Below are positions 8,410 to 16,648 of a stretch of 64,000 nucleotides of DNA, one piece after another. Both the position numbers and the translations under genes were made by a program. The stretch spans positions 3,138,001 to 3,202,000 of the forward strand of contig NZ_CP034235.1 in the NCBI RefSeq assembly GCF_009728935.1. Reading direction: 5' to 3'. Position 1 is the stretch's first letter; every line of letters begins with the position of its first letter. This DNA comes from Paenibacillus psychroresistens (GTDB taxonomy: Bacteria; Bacillota; Bacilli; Paenibacillales; NBRC-103111). The notes under the pieces were generated by a model. That model did not search any database. It was not told the origin of the DNA and saw only the letters and a program-made list of their open reading frames with translations.

Positions 8410-8456
8410 TCACCATATATTGATATAAATTTGAGTCTATCGACTATATATAGACG
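8410..8456 (+). promoter_or_regulatory. Pair of NrdR boxes upstream of nrdIEF
   Basis: Two 16-bp sites resembling the NrdR box acaCwAtATaTwGtgt occur at 8410-8425 (core CCATATATTG) and 8441-8456 (core CTATATATAG). Their centres are 31 bp apart, the three-turn spacing known for paired NrdR boxes. They lie about 50-95 bp before nrdI. Outer flanks of both are degenerate. NrdR itself is not encoded in the window. Confidence 0.7.
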
Positions 8457-8506
8457 TAATGGCCAGCATGATTTGTCGAAGAAGATTCTGATAGGAGTTG
8501 GGCGGT

Positions 8507-8866
8507 TTGTTGGTAGCTTATGATTCACGAACAGGCAATGTTAGTAGGTTTGTTGATAAATTAGCAATGCGTACTGTGAAGATTGATGAGGTTATCGCTA
8601 TAGCGGAACCGTTCGTTTTAATTACATACACAACTGGATTTGGTCAAATACCAGATAAAGTTTTAGCTTTCCTACATAAGAATTACAACCAGTTAAAAGG
8701 TGTGTCGGCTAGCGGCAATCGCAACTGGGGAGATGGATTCGCTAAAAGCGCAGATCGAATTGCGCAAATGTTCAATGTGCCTATAATAAGCAAATTTGAA
8801 TTGTCTGGGACATCATCAGATGTGGAATATTTTCGGAGAGAGGTGAGCGCGGTTGCGGTATATTGA
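8507..8866 (+). CDS. nrdI: NrdI, flavodoxin-like activator of class Ib ribonucleotide reductase
   Basis: NrdI is the flavodoxin-like partner that supplies oxidant to assemble the manganese-tyrosyl cofactor of NrdF. The family marks are clear: an N-terminal YDSRTGNV phosphate loop, LITYTTGFGQIP, GVSASGNRNWGDGFAKSAD and FELSGTSSDVE. A TTG at 8498 directly abuts the AGGAG site; the TTG at 8507 has 9 nt spacing and gives the usual short N-terminus, so I use it (119 residues). It overlaps nrdE by 14 nt and belongs to the nrdIEF operon behind the NrdR boxes. Confidence 0.93.
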   Translation: MLVAYDSRTGNVSRFVDKLAMRTVKIDEVIAIAEPFVLITYTTGFGQIPDKVLAFLHKNYNQLKGVSASGNRNWGDGFAKSADRIAQMFNVPIISKFELSGTSSDVEYFRREVSAVAVY

Positions 8867-10937
8867 ATTAAATAATGAATTGATGCAAAGACATGAGAAC
8901 GGATTTTTCAAGCTAGAGAAGGATCGCGAAGCAGTAGTGGTTTTCATGGAGGACGTCTATAGCAAAAGCAAAGCTTTCACGGATACGAAGCAAAAGGTAA
9001 ACTTTATGATCGATAATGATTTTTACGAAAATCTTTATGATAAATATACATTAGCAGAGATTGAAGACGTCTATGCAACTGCCAACAGCTATGATTTTCA
9101 ATTCCAATCGTACATGGCAGCATCGAAATTTTATACAGATTATGCCTTGAAGAGTAATGATCAGTCGACCTATCTTGAGCATTATGCAGATCGTGTTTCG
9201 ATTACAGCACTGCATCTAGCACGTGGAGAGGTTGAGGTTGCTAAGACACTGACACGATCCATGATGGAGCAACGTGTACAGCCAGCCACACCTACTTTTC
9301 TTAATGCAGGCAAGAGCCGTCGCGGTGAGATGGTTTCCTGTTATTTACTAGAAGTGGATGATTCGCTCAACTCTATTAATTACGGATTAGGTACTTGTAT
9401 GCAGCTTTCCAAGATAGGTGGCGGTGTTGCCGTCAATTTGTCCAAGCTTCGTGGCCGTGGCGAATCTATTAAGGGTGTAGAAGGCGCTGCAAAGGGTGTT
9501 ATGCCGATCTTGAAGCTGATGGAGGATGCTTTCTCCTACGCGGATCAAATGGGCCAACGCAAAGGCTCTGGAGCGGCTTATTATAATATTTTCGGCTGGG
9601 ATGTACTTGAGTTTCTAGATTGTAAGAAAATCAATGCAGATGAGAAGAATCGGATTAAAACGTTATCTATAGGACTAATCGTACCTAATCGTTTCTACAA
9701 GCTTGCTGAAGAGAATCAGCCTTTGTACATTTTTGCACCTCATACTGTATATTCCGCTTACGGCAAGCATTTGGATGATTTAGATTTAGATGAAATGTAT
9801 GAAGAACTACTAGCCAACACCCTAGTGAAGAAAAAAATCATCATGAGTGCACGTGATATGCTAACCAAAATCGCAACGATTCAGCTAGAATCAGGCTATC
9901 CATATATCATGAATAAATCGAATGCGAATAAAGATCATGCGCTTAAAGATATTGGTACAGTCAAAATGTCCAATCTATGCACAGAGATTTTTCAACTACA
10001 GGAAGTTTCGGAGATCGGTGATTATGGTCAGCCCGATTTAATCCGTCGAGATATAAGCTGCAACCTGGCTTCACTGAACATTACCAATGTAATGGAGCAT
10101 AAGAAGATCAAGGAATCCGTACATGAAGGAATGATTGCTCTAACAGCAGTCAGCGATATGACACGTGTTGCTAACGCACCTGGAGTTGTTAAAGCCAATT
10201 CCGAACTGCATTCAGTTGGGCTTGGTGCGATGAATCTTCATGGTTATTTAGCTAAAAACTTAATTGCCTATGAAAGTGATGAGGCTAAAGAATTTGCAAG
10301 AGCCTTCTTCATGATGCTGAACTATCATTCCCTTGAGAAGAGCATGGAAATTGCTAGAGAGCGAGATATCCGTTTTAAGGATTTTGAGCTGTCTGAGTAT
10401 GCCAAGGGGACTTATTTCACTAAATATGAGCTAAACGATTATAGCCCAACAACGGATAAGGTTAAGGCACTTTTCGAAGGGATTCAGATTCCTACGCTTG
10501 CGGATTGGAGTAATCTCAAGCAGCTAGTCATGAAGCATGGCTTGTACCATGCATATCGACTTGCCATTGCACCTACACAGAGTATCTCCTATATTCAGAA
10601 TGCAACCTCGAGTGTAATGCCGATTGTAGAGCAGATTGAAACAAGAACTTATGCGAATTCAACTACCTTTTATCCAATGCCTTATATGTCGATCAACAAT
10701 TATTTTTACTACAAATCCGCTTATCAAATCAATCAGTTCAAGGTTATCGATCTTATTGCCGAGATTAGCACACATATTGATCAAGGAATCTCAACCGTTC
10801 TTCATGTAAATAGTGATGTGACGACTCGTGACTTATCTCGTTTCTATGTTTATGCTGCCAAAATGGGCTTGAAGTCGCTTTATTACACGCGTACGAACCA
10901 TCTTACTGTAGAAGAATGCATCAGCTGTGCCGTTTAA
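8853..10937 (+). CDS. nrdE: Class Ib ribonucleoside-diphosphate reductase alpha subunit
   Basis: The catalytic subunit that reduces ribonucleoside diphosphates in the cytoplasm. At 694 residues it has the class Ib length and lacks the N-terminal ATP-cone of class Ia. Visible motifs are PATPTFLNAG, VSCYLLEV with one active-site cysteine, KMSNLCTEIF, and DISCNLASLN carrying the thiyl-radical cysteine region. The C-terminus VEECISCAV holds the CxxC pair that is re-reduced by a glutaredoxin-like protein; no nrdH is in the operon. Start is TTG at 8853 behind an AGAGAGGTGAG ribosome site, overlapping nrdI. A 34-nt gap with AAGGAGG-like bases precedes nrdF. Confidence 0.96.
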   Translation: MRYIELNNELMQRHENGFFKLEKDREAVVVFMEDVYSKSKAFTDTKQKVNFMIDNDFYENLYDKYTLAEIEDVYATANSYDFQFQSYMAASKFYTDYALKSNDQSTYLEHYADRVSITALHLARGEVEVAKTLTRSMMEQRVQPATPTFLNAGKSRRGEMVSCYLLEVDDSLNSINYGLGTCMQLSKIGGGVAVNLSKLRGRGESIKGVEGAAKGVMPILKLMEDAFSYADQMGQRKGSGAAYYNIFGWDVLEFLDCKKINADEKNRIKTLSIGLIVPNRFYKLAEENQPLYIFAPHTVYSAYGKHLDDLDLDEMYEELLANTLVKKKIIMSARDMLTKIATIQLESGYPYIMNKSNANKDHALKDIGTVKMSNLCTEIFQLQEVSEIGDYGQPDLIRRDISCNLASLNITNVMEHKKIKESVHEGMIALTAVSDMTRVANAPGVVKANSELHSVGLGAMNLHGYLAKNLIAYESDEAKEFARAFFMMLNYHSLEKSMEIARERDIRFKDFELSEYAKGTYFTKYELNDYSPTTDKVKALFEGIQIPTLADWSNLKQLVMKHGLYHAYRLAIAPTQSISYIQNATSSVMPIVEQIETRTYANSTTFYPMPYMSINNYFYYKSAYQINQFKVIDLIAEISTHIDQGISTVLHVNSDVTTRDLSRFYVYAAKMGLKSLYYTRTNHLTVEECISCAV

Positions 10938-10971
10938 TAGGAGAATTTAAGCCAAGGAAGGAATAAACACA

Positions 10972-11973
10972 ATGAATGTTAAATGGGAAGAAGCTCCTGC
11001 TAAAACAGCAGTAACCTTTAAAGCTGTAAACTGGAACAGGCCAGATGACGATTATACCAGCACGTTCTGGAATCAGAATATTATGCAATTCTGGACCGAT
11101 GAAGAAATTCCACTTTCGGATGACAAAATGTCTTGGATAAAATTAAGTGAAGCGGAACGCGAACTATACATGAAAGTGTTAGGTGGCCTGACACTATTAG
11201 ATACGATTCAGGGCGGCATTGGTATGCCAAAGCTGCTTGAGCATGTAGACGGCTTACAGCGGAAAGCTGTGCTTGGTTTTATGGGAATGATGGAGCAAAT
11301 TCATGCTAAATCATACAGCAGTATTTTTACAACGCTTGCAACAACAGAGGAAATTGATAAGCTATTCAAGTGGGTAGAAACGAATCCCTCTTTGCAGCTA
11401 AAAGCACAATTGGTATCGGACTGTTATCAGAACATTAATTCTGCACGAAGCTTATTCATGGCGATGGCGGCTTCAGTTCTTTTAGAAAGCTACTTGTTCT
11501 ATAGTGGATTCTTCTACCCGTTATACCTTGCGGGGCAGGGCAAAATGACTAGCAGCGGTGAAGTAATCGATTTGATTCTGCGGGATGAGAGTATACATGG
11601 ACTTTATGTTGGAGTACTGGCTCAAGAGGTTTTCCGTGATTTAGATGCTGTTGAACAAAAGGAAGTTACTGCAGAGCTTTACGCATTATTGAATCGTTTG
11701 CACACAAATGAAGAATCCTATACCGATGAATTGTACAGCGGACTTGGTTTACAGGAAGACGTTAAGCGATTTGTGCGGTATAATGCTAATAAAGCATTGA
11801 TGAATTTGGCATTAGATCCAGCTTTTCCAGAGGAAGAAGTTAATCCTATCGTGTTTAATGGCATCAGTACCCGTACTAAGCAGCATGATTTTTTCTCTAA
11901 AAAGGGGAATGGTTACGTACGAGCTATTCATGTGGAGCCAATTACAGACGAAGATTTCAACTTTAATTTCTAA
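10972..11973 (+). CDS. nrdF: Class Ib ribonucleoside-diphosphate reductase beta subunit
   Basis: The radical-generating dimetal subunit partnering NrdE. Expected carboxylate and histidine ligands are present in FWTDEEIPLSDD, MMEQIHAKSYSS (with the radical Tyr nearby) and LRDESIHGLYVG. At 333 residues it has the usual length. With NrdI upstream, the protein can probably be loaded with manganese when iron is scarce, which agrees with the Fur-box genes on either side of this cluster; that link is inference. Confidence 0.96.
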   Translation: MNVKWEEAPAKTAVTFKAVNWNRPDDDYTSTFWNQNIMQFWTDEEIPLSDDKMSWIKLSEAERELYMKVLGGLTLLDTIQGGIGMPKLLEHVDGLQRKAVLGFMGMMEQIHAKSYSSIFTTLATTEEIDKLFKWVETNPSLQLKAQLVSDCYQNINSARSLFMAMAASVLLESYLFYSGFFYPLYLAGQGKMTSSGEVIDLILRDESIHGLYVGVLAQEVFRDLDAVEQKEVTAELYALLNRLHTNEESYTDELYSGLGLQEDVKRFVRYNANKALMNLALDPAFPEEEVNPIVFNGISTRTKQHDFFSKKGNGYVRAIHVEPITDEDFNFNF

Positions 11974-11987
11974 GGGATTAACAGTAA

Positions 11988-12034
11988 AAGCCATTCCATA
12001 TAAATCGTTCAATGCAAATTGAATGGTTTATTTT
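11988..12034 (+). terminator. Probable terminator after nrdF
   Basis: AGCCATTC and GAATGGTT can form an outer stem of about 8-9 bp (11990-11996 with 12021-12029), and an inner TTCAAT/ATTGAA stem lies within the loop; a T-rich run TTTATTTTTTT follows. The hairpin is imperfect. Confidence 0.55.
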
Positions 12035-12070
12035 TTTCCAATTTAGTAGTGAAAGTGAGTGATATTAGAG

Positions 12071-13786
12071 ATGTTAAGTCGGTTTTTTTCCTATTATAGG
12101 CCTTATAAAGGGCTGTTTTTTCTTGATTTTGGTTGCGCGGTTGTTGCAGGATTGCTTGAATTAGCTTTTCCGCTTGCTGTAAGTAAATTTATTAATGATC
12201 TGCTGCCCGGAGAGAATTGGCCGATTATCGTTGCAGCATGTGCGGGGCTTTTGGCTATCTATGCGCTTAACACAACCTTGAATTTTATTGTTACTTATTG
12301 GGGACATATGCTAGGAATTAATATCGAAACGGATATGCGTCGTAAAATGTTTAGTCAAATTCAGAAGCTAAGCTTTCGTTTTTTTGATAATCACAAAACA
12401 GGCCATCTCATTGGACGGATTACCAACGATTTGAACGATATTGGCGAGATTGCCCATCATGGACCCGAGGATGCTTTTATTGCAGTCATGACTTTAGTGG
12501 GAGCCTTCTCTCTGATGGCTTATATTAATTTAGAGCTTGCCTTATTGACGTTTATCTTAATTCCGGTGATGGCATGGCTGATCATTGTTTTCGGTGGAAG
12601 GATGACTAAAACCTATCAGCAATTGTTTGGTAATGTAGGTAACTTTAATGCGCGGATTGAGGATAATGTAGGTGGGATTCGCGTTGTACAATCATTTGCT
12701 AACGAGAAGCATGAGAAAAAAATGTTTGCGATCGATAACCAGAATTTTCGTGAAACCAAGCTGCTAGCGTATAAAACAATGGCAAAAAGTATGTCGATCA
12801 GTTATATGATGATGCGGCTCATTACCGTAATTGTGATGATTTGTGGAGCTTGGTTTTTCATTCGCGGCAAAATTAATATGGGAGATTTCTTAGCCTTTTT
12901 GTTGCTTTCGACCGTATTCGTTCGCCCAATTGAGAAGATCAGTTCAGTCATTGAAACCTATCCCAAGGGGATTGCCGGATTCAAACGTTATGTTGAAATT
13001 CTTGATACGGAGCCAGATATTGCCGATGTACCCAATGCTGTAAAGCTGAATAAGGTTGTGGGAGAGATCAACTTTAACAATGTGTCATTTGGCTATGAGA
13101 AAAGCAGTAAGATTCTAAGTAATATTGATTTAACCGTGCATGCTGGCGAAACGGTAGCTTTTGTTGGACCATCAGGAGCCGGAAAAACAACCATATGCAG
13201 CTTATTGCCTAGATTCTATGATGTGAATGAAGGCAGCATTACCGTAGACGGCATGGATATTAGGAATATACAGCTTGAATCTTTGCGTAAGCATATTGGA
13301 ATTGTTCAGCAGGATGTATTCTTGTTCTCGGGTACGATTCGAGAGAATATCGCTTACGGAGATTTAAGTGCTTCAGAAGCAGAGATTTGGAAAGCGGCAG
13401 AACGAGCTTCGCTGGAAGATTTTATTCTCAAGCTGCCAGAAGGATTGGATACCATCATTGGCGAGCGTGGAGTTAAGCTATCAGGCGGGCAGAAGCAGCG
13501 TTTATCTATTGCTAGAATGTTTCTGAAGAATCCACCGATCCTGATTTTGGATGAAGCCACTTCTGCCTTGGACACAGAAACCGAAGTAGCGATTCAGAAA
13601 TCACTATTCGAGCTCTCTGTGGGAAGAACAACCTTGGTGATTGCACATCGCTTAACGACGATTAAGAACGCAGATCGCATCATTGTAGTCAATGAGAATG
13701 GAATCGCTGAGCAAGGGAAACATGATGATTTAATTGCCGCTGGCGGGATTTATAGCAAGCTGCACAGCGCTCAATTCAATAAGTAA
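12071..13786 (+). CDS. ABC exporter half-transporter (transmembrane domain fused to ATPase)
   Basis: A 571-residue type I ABC exporter. The first 310 residues form a six-helix transmembrane domain with the exporter motif MFSQIQKLSFRFFDNHKTGHLIGRITND. The ATPase domain holds Walker A GPSGAGKTT, Q-loop QQDVFLFSGTIRENI, signature LSGGQKQR, Walker B ILILDEATSALD and the H-loop VIAHRLTTI. The GTG at 12059 is possible, but the ATG at 12071 starts the usual MLSRFFSYYRPYK N-terminus. It probably acts as a homodimer; the substrate is unknown. It lies right after nrdIEF, and a degraded paralogue lies before nrdI, so the two may stem from an old duplication. Confidence 0.92.
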   Translation: MLSRFFSYYRPYKGLFFLDFGCAVVAGLLELAFPLAVSKFINDLLPGENWPIIVAACAGLLAIYALNTTLNFIVTYWGHMLGINIETDMRRKMFSQIQKLSFRFFDNHKTGHLIGRITNDLNDIGEIAHHGPEDAFIAVMTLVGAFSLMAYINLELALLTFILIPVMAWLIIVFGGRMTKTYQQLFGNVGNFNARIEDNVGGIRVVQSFANEKHEKKMFAIDNQNFRETKLLAYKTMAKSMSISYMMMRLITVIVMICGAWFFIRGKINMGDFLAFLLLSTVFVRPIEKISSVIETYPKGIAGFKRYVEILDTEPDIADVPNAVKLNKVVGEINFNNVSFGYEKSSKILSNIDLTVHAGETVAFVGPSGAGKTTICSLLPRFYDVNEGSITVDGMDIRNIQLESLRKHIGIVQQDVFLFSGTIRENIAYGDLSASEAEIWKAAERASLEDFILKLPEGLDTIIGERGVKLSGGQKQRLSIARMFLKNPPILILDEATSALDTETEVAIQKSLFELSVGRTTLVIAHRLTTIKNADRIIVVNENGIAEQGKHDDLIAAGGIYSKLHSAQFNK

Positions 13787-13797
13787 TGATTAATAGC

Positions 13798-13838
13798 AAA
13801 CCAATCAGTCGGACTAAGCATCCGCTGATTGGTTTTTT
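13798..13838 (+). terminator. Rho-independent terminator after the ABC exporter
   Basis: AAACCAATCAG and CTGATTGGTTT form an 11-bp stem that can extend inward through CGGA/TCCG, followed by a run of T residues. Confidence 0.9.
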
Positions 13839-13865
13839 TGTGTTTAAGTAGGTAGGTTTTTACCG

Positions 13866-14582
13866 AGCCAAACTGCAGAAATGGAAGATTTAAAGCGTCA
13901 ATACCGCTTTAAATCAAGCCATGCAGCAGAAAAGTAGGATTTAAAGCGTCGGGGCCGCTTTAAAACAAGCCAAGCAGCGGAAAAGTAGGATTTAAAGCGT
14001 CGGGGCCGCTTTAAAACAAGCCAAGCAGCGGAAAAGTAGGATTTAAAGCGTCGGGGCCGCTTTAAATCAAGCTATGCAGCAGAAAAGGATGATTTAAAGC
14101 GTCGGGGCCGCTTTAAATCAAGCTATGCAGCAGAAAAGTAGGATTTAAAGCGTCGGGGCCGCTTTAAAACAAGCCAAGCAGCGGAAAAGTAGGATTTAAA
14201 GCGTCGGGGCCGCTTTAAAACAAGCCAAGCAGCGGAAAAGTAGGATTTAAAGCGTCGGGGCCGCTTTAAATCAAGCTATGCAGCAGAAAAGGATGATTTA
14301 AAGCGTCGGGGCCGCTTTAAATCAAGCTATGCAGCAGAAAAGGATGATTTAAAGCGTCGGTGCCGCTTTAAATCAAGCCATGCAGCAGTAAAGGAGGATT
14401 TAAAGCGTCGAGACCGCTTTAAATCAAGCTATGCAGCAGAAAAGGATGATTTAAAGCGTCGGGGCCGCTTTAAATCAAGCTATGCAGCAGAAAAGTAGGA
14501 TTTAAAGCGTCGGGGCCGCTTTAAAACAAGCCAAACTGCAGAAAAGTAGGATTTAAAGCGTCGGGGCCGCTTTAAATCAAGT
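13866..14582. repeat. Intergenic tandem array of fourteen 51-bp stem-loop units
   Basis: Units start at 13887, 13938, 13989 and so on every 51 bp to 14550, with no length change; a partial unit precedes the first and the last is cut short. Each contains GATTTAAAGCG, a short GC-rich middle (usually TCGGGGC) and CGCTTTAAA, a stem-loop, then about 24 bp of spacer in two main versions (ACAAGCCAAGCAGCGGAAAA or TCAAGCTATGCAGCAGAAAA). Units 2-4 equal units 6-8, so there is a higher-order repeat of 204 bp. The GC middle varies in units 1, 10 and 11 while the stem stays intact. No frame is open across it. It fills the gap between the exporter terminator and the YesM-like kinase promoter. Function unknown. 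Confidence 0.95.
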
Positions 14583-14799
14583 ATTCTTCTCAAACTACGC
14601 ATTCGTGTTTATAAATCATCACACCAGCCCGCTGCTATAGAAGGATTATCTTAAGGTTAAGCAGAATTTATATAAATATTTTTACTTTTGGCTATCAATA
14701 ATTCAACCTTTCTTCAGGAGATGCCTAACAAGAAGCTAATCTCATGTTATGATTGTTATAATCAATTAAAGGTTAAAGAAAGGGGAGATTGATTGTACT

Positions 14800-16632
14800 A
14801 TGAAGAGGATTTGGGCATGGATAATGGCTCCCATTCAATACATCAAGCGCTCTTTTTATAGAAAAATGCTGCTTGCTTTCTTTGCCATTATTATCATAAC
14901 AGTGACTTCACTAGGAGCAAATTTTTACTTTGAAACCTCGGATAGTATTAAACAAAATGCAATCTCAACTATGGAACGGACTACGGAGCAGGCTGTTCAA
15001 ACCTTGCAACTGCAAATGGGCAATATTAAGAATGATGCCTGGAGTTTTTTTGGCGATGAAGAACTACAGAGACTAGTTAAGAATTTTCCGGAAAATTCAG
15101 ATAAATTAAGCTATTTCGATTACAAATTTTCGATAATGCAAAATAACAATTCACTTATAGAAATTTTATTGGTCAACGATAAAGAAGGCAATGAACGCAT
15201 CCAAAAAATCACTAATAAAAAGTATTACGAAGACAGGAACCTTTTTGCAAGTGAAAAGATAAAGTTAAGCCAAATTGCGTTAAAGAACAATGGAAAAGAA
15301 GCTTGGGTATTAACGGATATATATGATGCACAGAAAAAACAAACCATTCAATCCATCGCTTATACACAAGCCTTGAAGGATGTATATGCAGAACAGCAGC
15401 CGATCGTAGGCAATATGATAGTCATCCTATCCTTTGATAAGCTGCAAAGTTGGTTGAGTGCATTAAGGATACAAGATCACGGAGAGTTTTTTTTAGTCAA
15501 TAAACAAGATAGTAGAATCATCCTTAGCACAGAGGCTTCGAATATCGGAGAGCCATTGTTTGAGGAAACAAATTTAATAGAATGGAATAAATACCATGAA
15601 GATCCTTATACATTCGTCAAGGATCAAAACCAGAAATCCTTGGTTGTTTATCGAAGCTTGCTCAATACCGATTGGATTCTAGTTGGGAAGGTTCCAGTTA
15701 ATGTTTTATTAGAGCAAGTCAATGCTGTAGCCCAAAAAACGATCCTCATTGGGTTTGTGTGTTTATTAGCAGCTATGCTCTTGGCGAGTCTATTATCATC
15801 ACGAGTATTGGTTCCAATTAGACGTTTACGAAAAGGGATGCGGCAAATTGAGCAAGGCAATTATAAAATTGCTGTGCCTGTAGAAACGAATGACGAAATT
15901 GGTTTTTTTGTTGCAGGGTTTAATAAAATGACTAGGGAAATTGATCGACTTATTGTAAAGGTTTATGAAACAGAGCTGAAGAAAAAAGATGCGGAAATCA
16001 AAGCGCTGCAATCACAAATCAATCCGCACTTTCTCTATAATACTTTGGGAACGATTGAAAGCTTAGCAGCTATCCAAGGGGATAACAAAAGCATTCGCGA
16101 TATCTGTCATTCTCTTGCGCAGATGATGCGTTATAACGTAAATGGCGGAAGTTTTTCTACATTAGGTGAGGAGATTCAACAAATAAAGCAATATCTGATG
16201 ATTCAGCAAATTCGTTATGAATCTCGTTTAACATACGATATTTGGCTGGAGCCAGAGCTTGAGTCCATGAGGATCCCAAAGCTGTTATTTCAGCCAATTG
16301 TGGAGAACAGCATTATCCATGGTATAGAGGGGCTGCGCAGAGGTGGCCAAATCTGGATTAAAGTTGTATCGCTAAATGAGCATGATGTAGTCATTAGTGT
16401 TAAGGATGATGGAATCGGGATGAATGACGAGCAGCTTAGCGTTTTACAAACAAATCTCAATGAGGTCTCAATGACTGATTTCTCTATAGACCGTCAGCGC
16501 AGCTCAATTGGTGTAGTTAATGCACATTCACGCTTAAAATTGATATATGGAGAAGCTTATGGTTTAACGATTGAGAGTCAGCTAGGCAGTGGAACTGAGG
16601 TATCCATACGGTTGATGAAAACAGTTGTTTAA
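14800..16632 (+). CDS. Sensor histidine kinase of the YesM type
   Basis: A 610-residue membrane sensor. Hydrophobic helices at about residues 22-42 and 305-332 enclose an extracytoplasmic sensor domain of Cache type. A HAMP segment (SSRVLVPIRRLRKGMRQIEQGNY) follows, then the His_kinase family (PF06580) phosphoacceptor motif QINPHFLYNTL with His near residue 409, and an ATPase domain with VENSIIHGIE and VKDDGIGM. The ATG has an AGGGGAGA ribosome site. Its 3' end overlaps or nearly touches the AraC-type regulator gene, and a carbohydrate ABC transporter follows, the standard setting for kinases that sense an extracellular sugar or oligosaccharide. Confidence 0.94.
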   Translation: MKRIWAWIMAPIQYIKRSFYRKMLLAFFAIIIITVTSLGANFYFETSDSIKQNAISTMERTTEQAVQTLQLQMGNIKNDAWSFFGDEELQRLVKNFPENSDKLSYFDYKFSIMQNNNSLIEILLVNDKEGNERIQKITNKKYYEDRNLFASEKIKLSQIALKNNGKEAWVLTDIYDAQKKQTIQSIAYTQALKDVYAEQQPIVGNMIVILSFDKLQSWLSALRIQDHGEFFLVNKQDSRIILSTEASNIGEPLFEETNLIEWNKYHEDPYTFVKDQNQKSLVVYRSLLNTDWILVGKVPVNVLLEQVNAVAQKTILIGFVCLLAAMLLASLLSSRVLVPIRRLRKGMRQIEQGNYKIAVPVETNDEIGFFVAGFNKMTREIDRLIVKVYETELKKKDAEIKALQSQINPHFLYNTLGTIESLAAIQGDNKSIRDICHSLAQMMRYNVNGGSFSTLGEEIQQIKQYLMIQQIRYESRLTYDIWLEPELESMRIPKLLFQPIVENSIIHGIEGLRRGGQIWIKVVSLNEHDVVISVKDDGIGMNDEQLSVLQTNLNEVSMTDFSIDRQRSSIGVVNAHSRLKLIYGEAYGLTIESQLGSGTEVSIRLMKTVV

Positions 16633-16648
16633 GGAAGGAGTGAGTGGA

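Noticed and set aside
13866..14582. CRISPR array
   Set aside because: The units are contiguous with a constant 51-bp period and the segments between stem-loops are themselves repeated; there are no unique spacers and no cas genes.
13866..14582. Coding repeat (51 bp equals 17 codons)
   Set aside because: TAG, TAA and TAA stops occur once per unit in the three plus frames, and the only open minus frame is closed by TAG in the units carrying the second spacer version.
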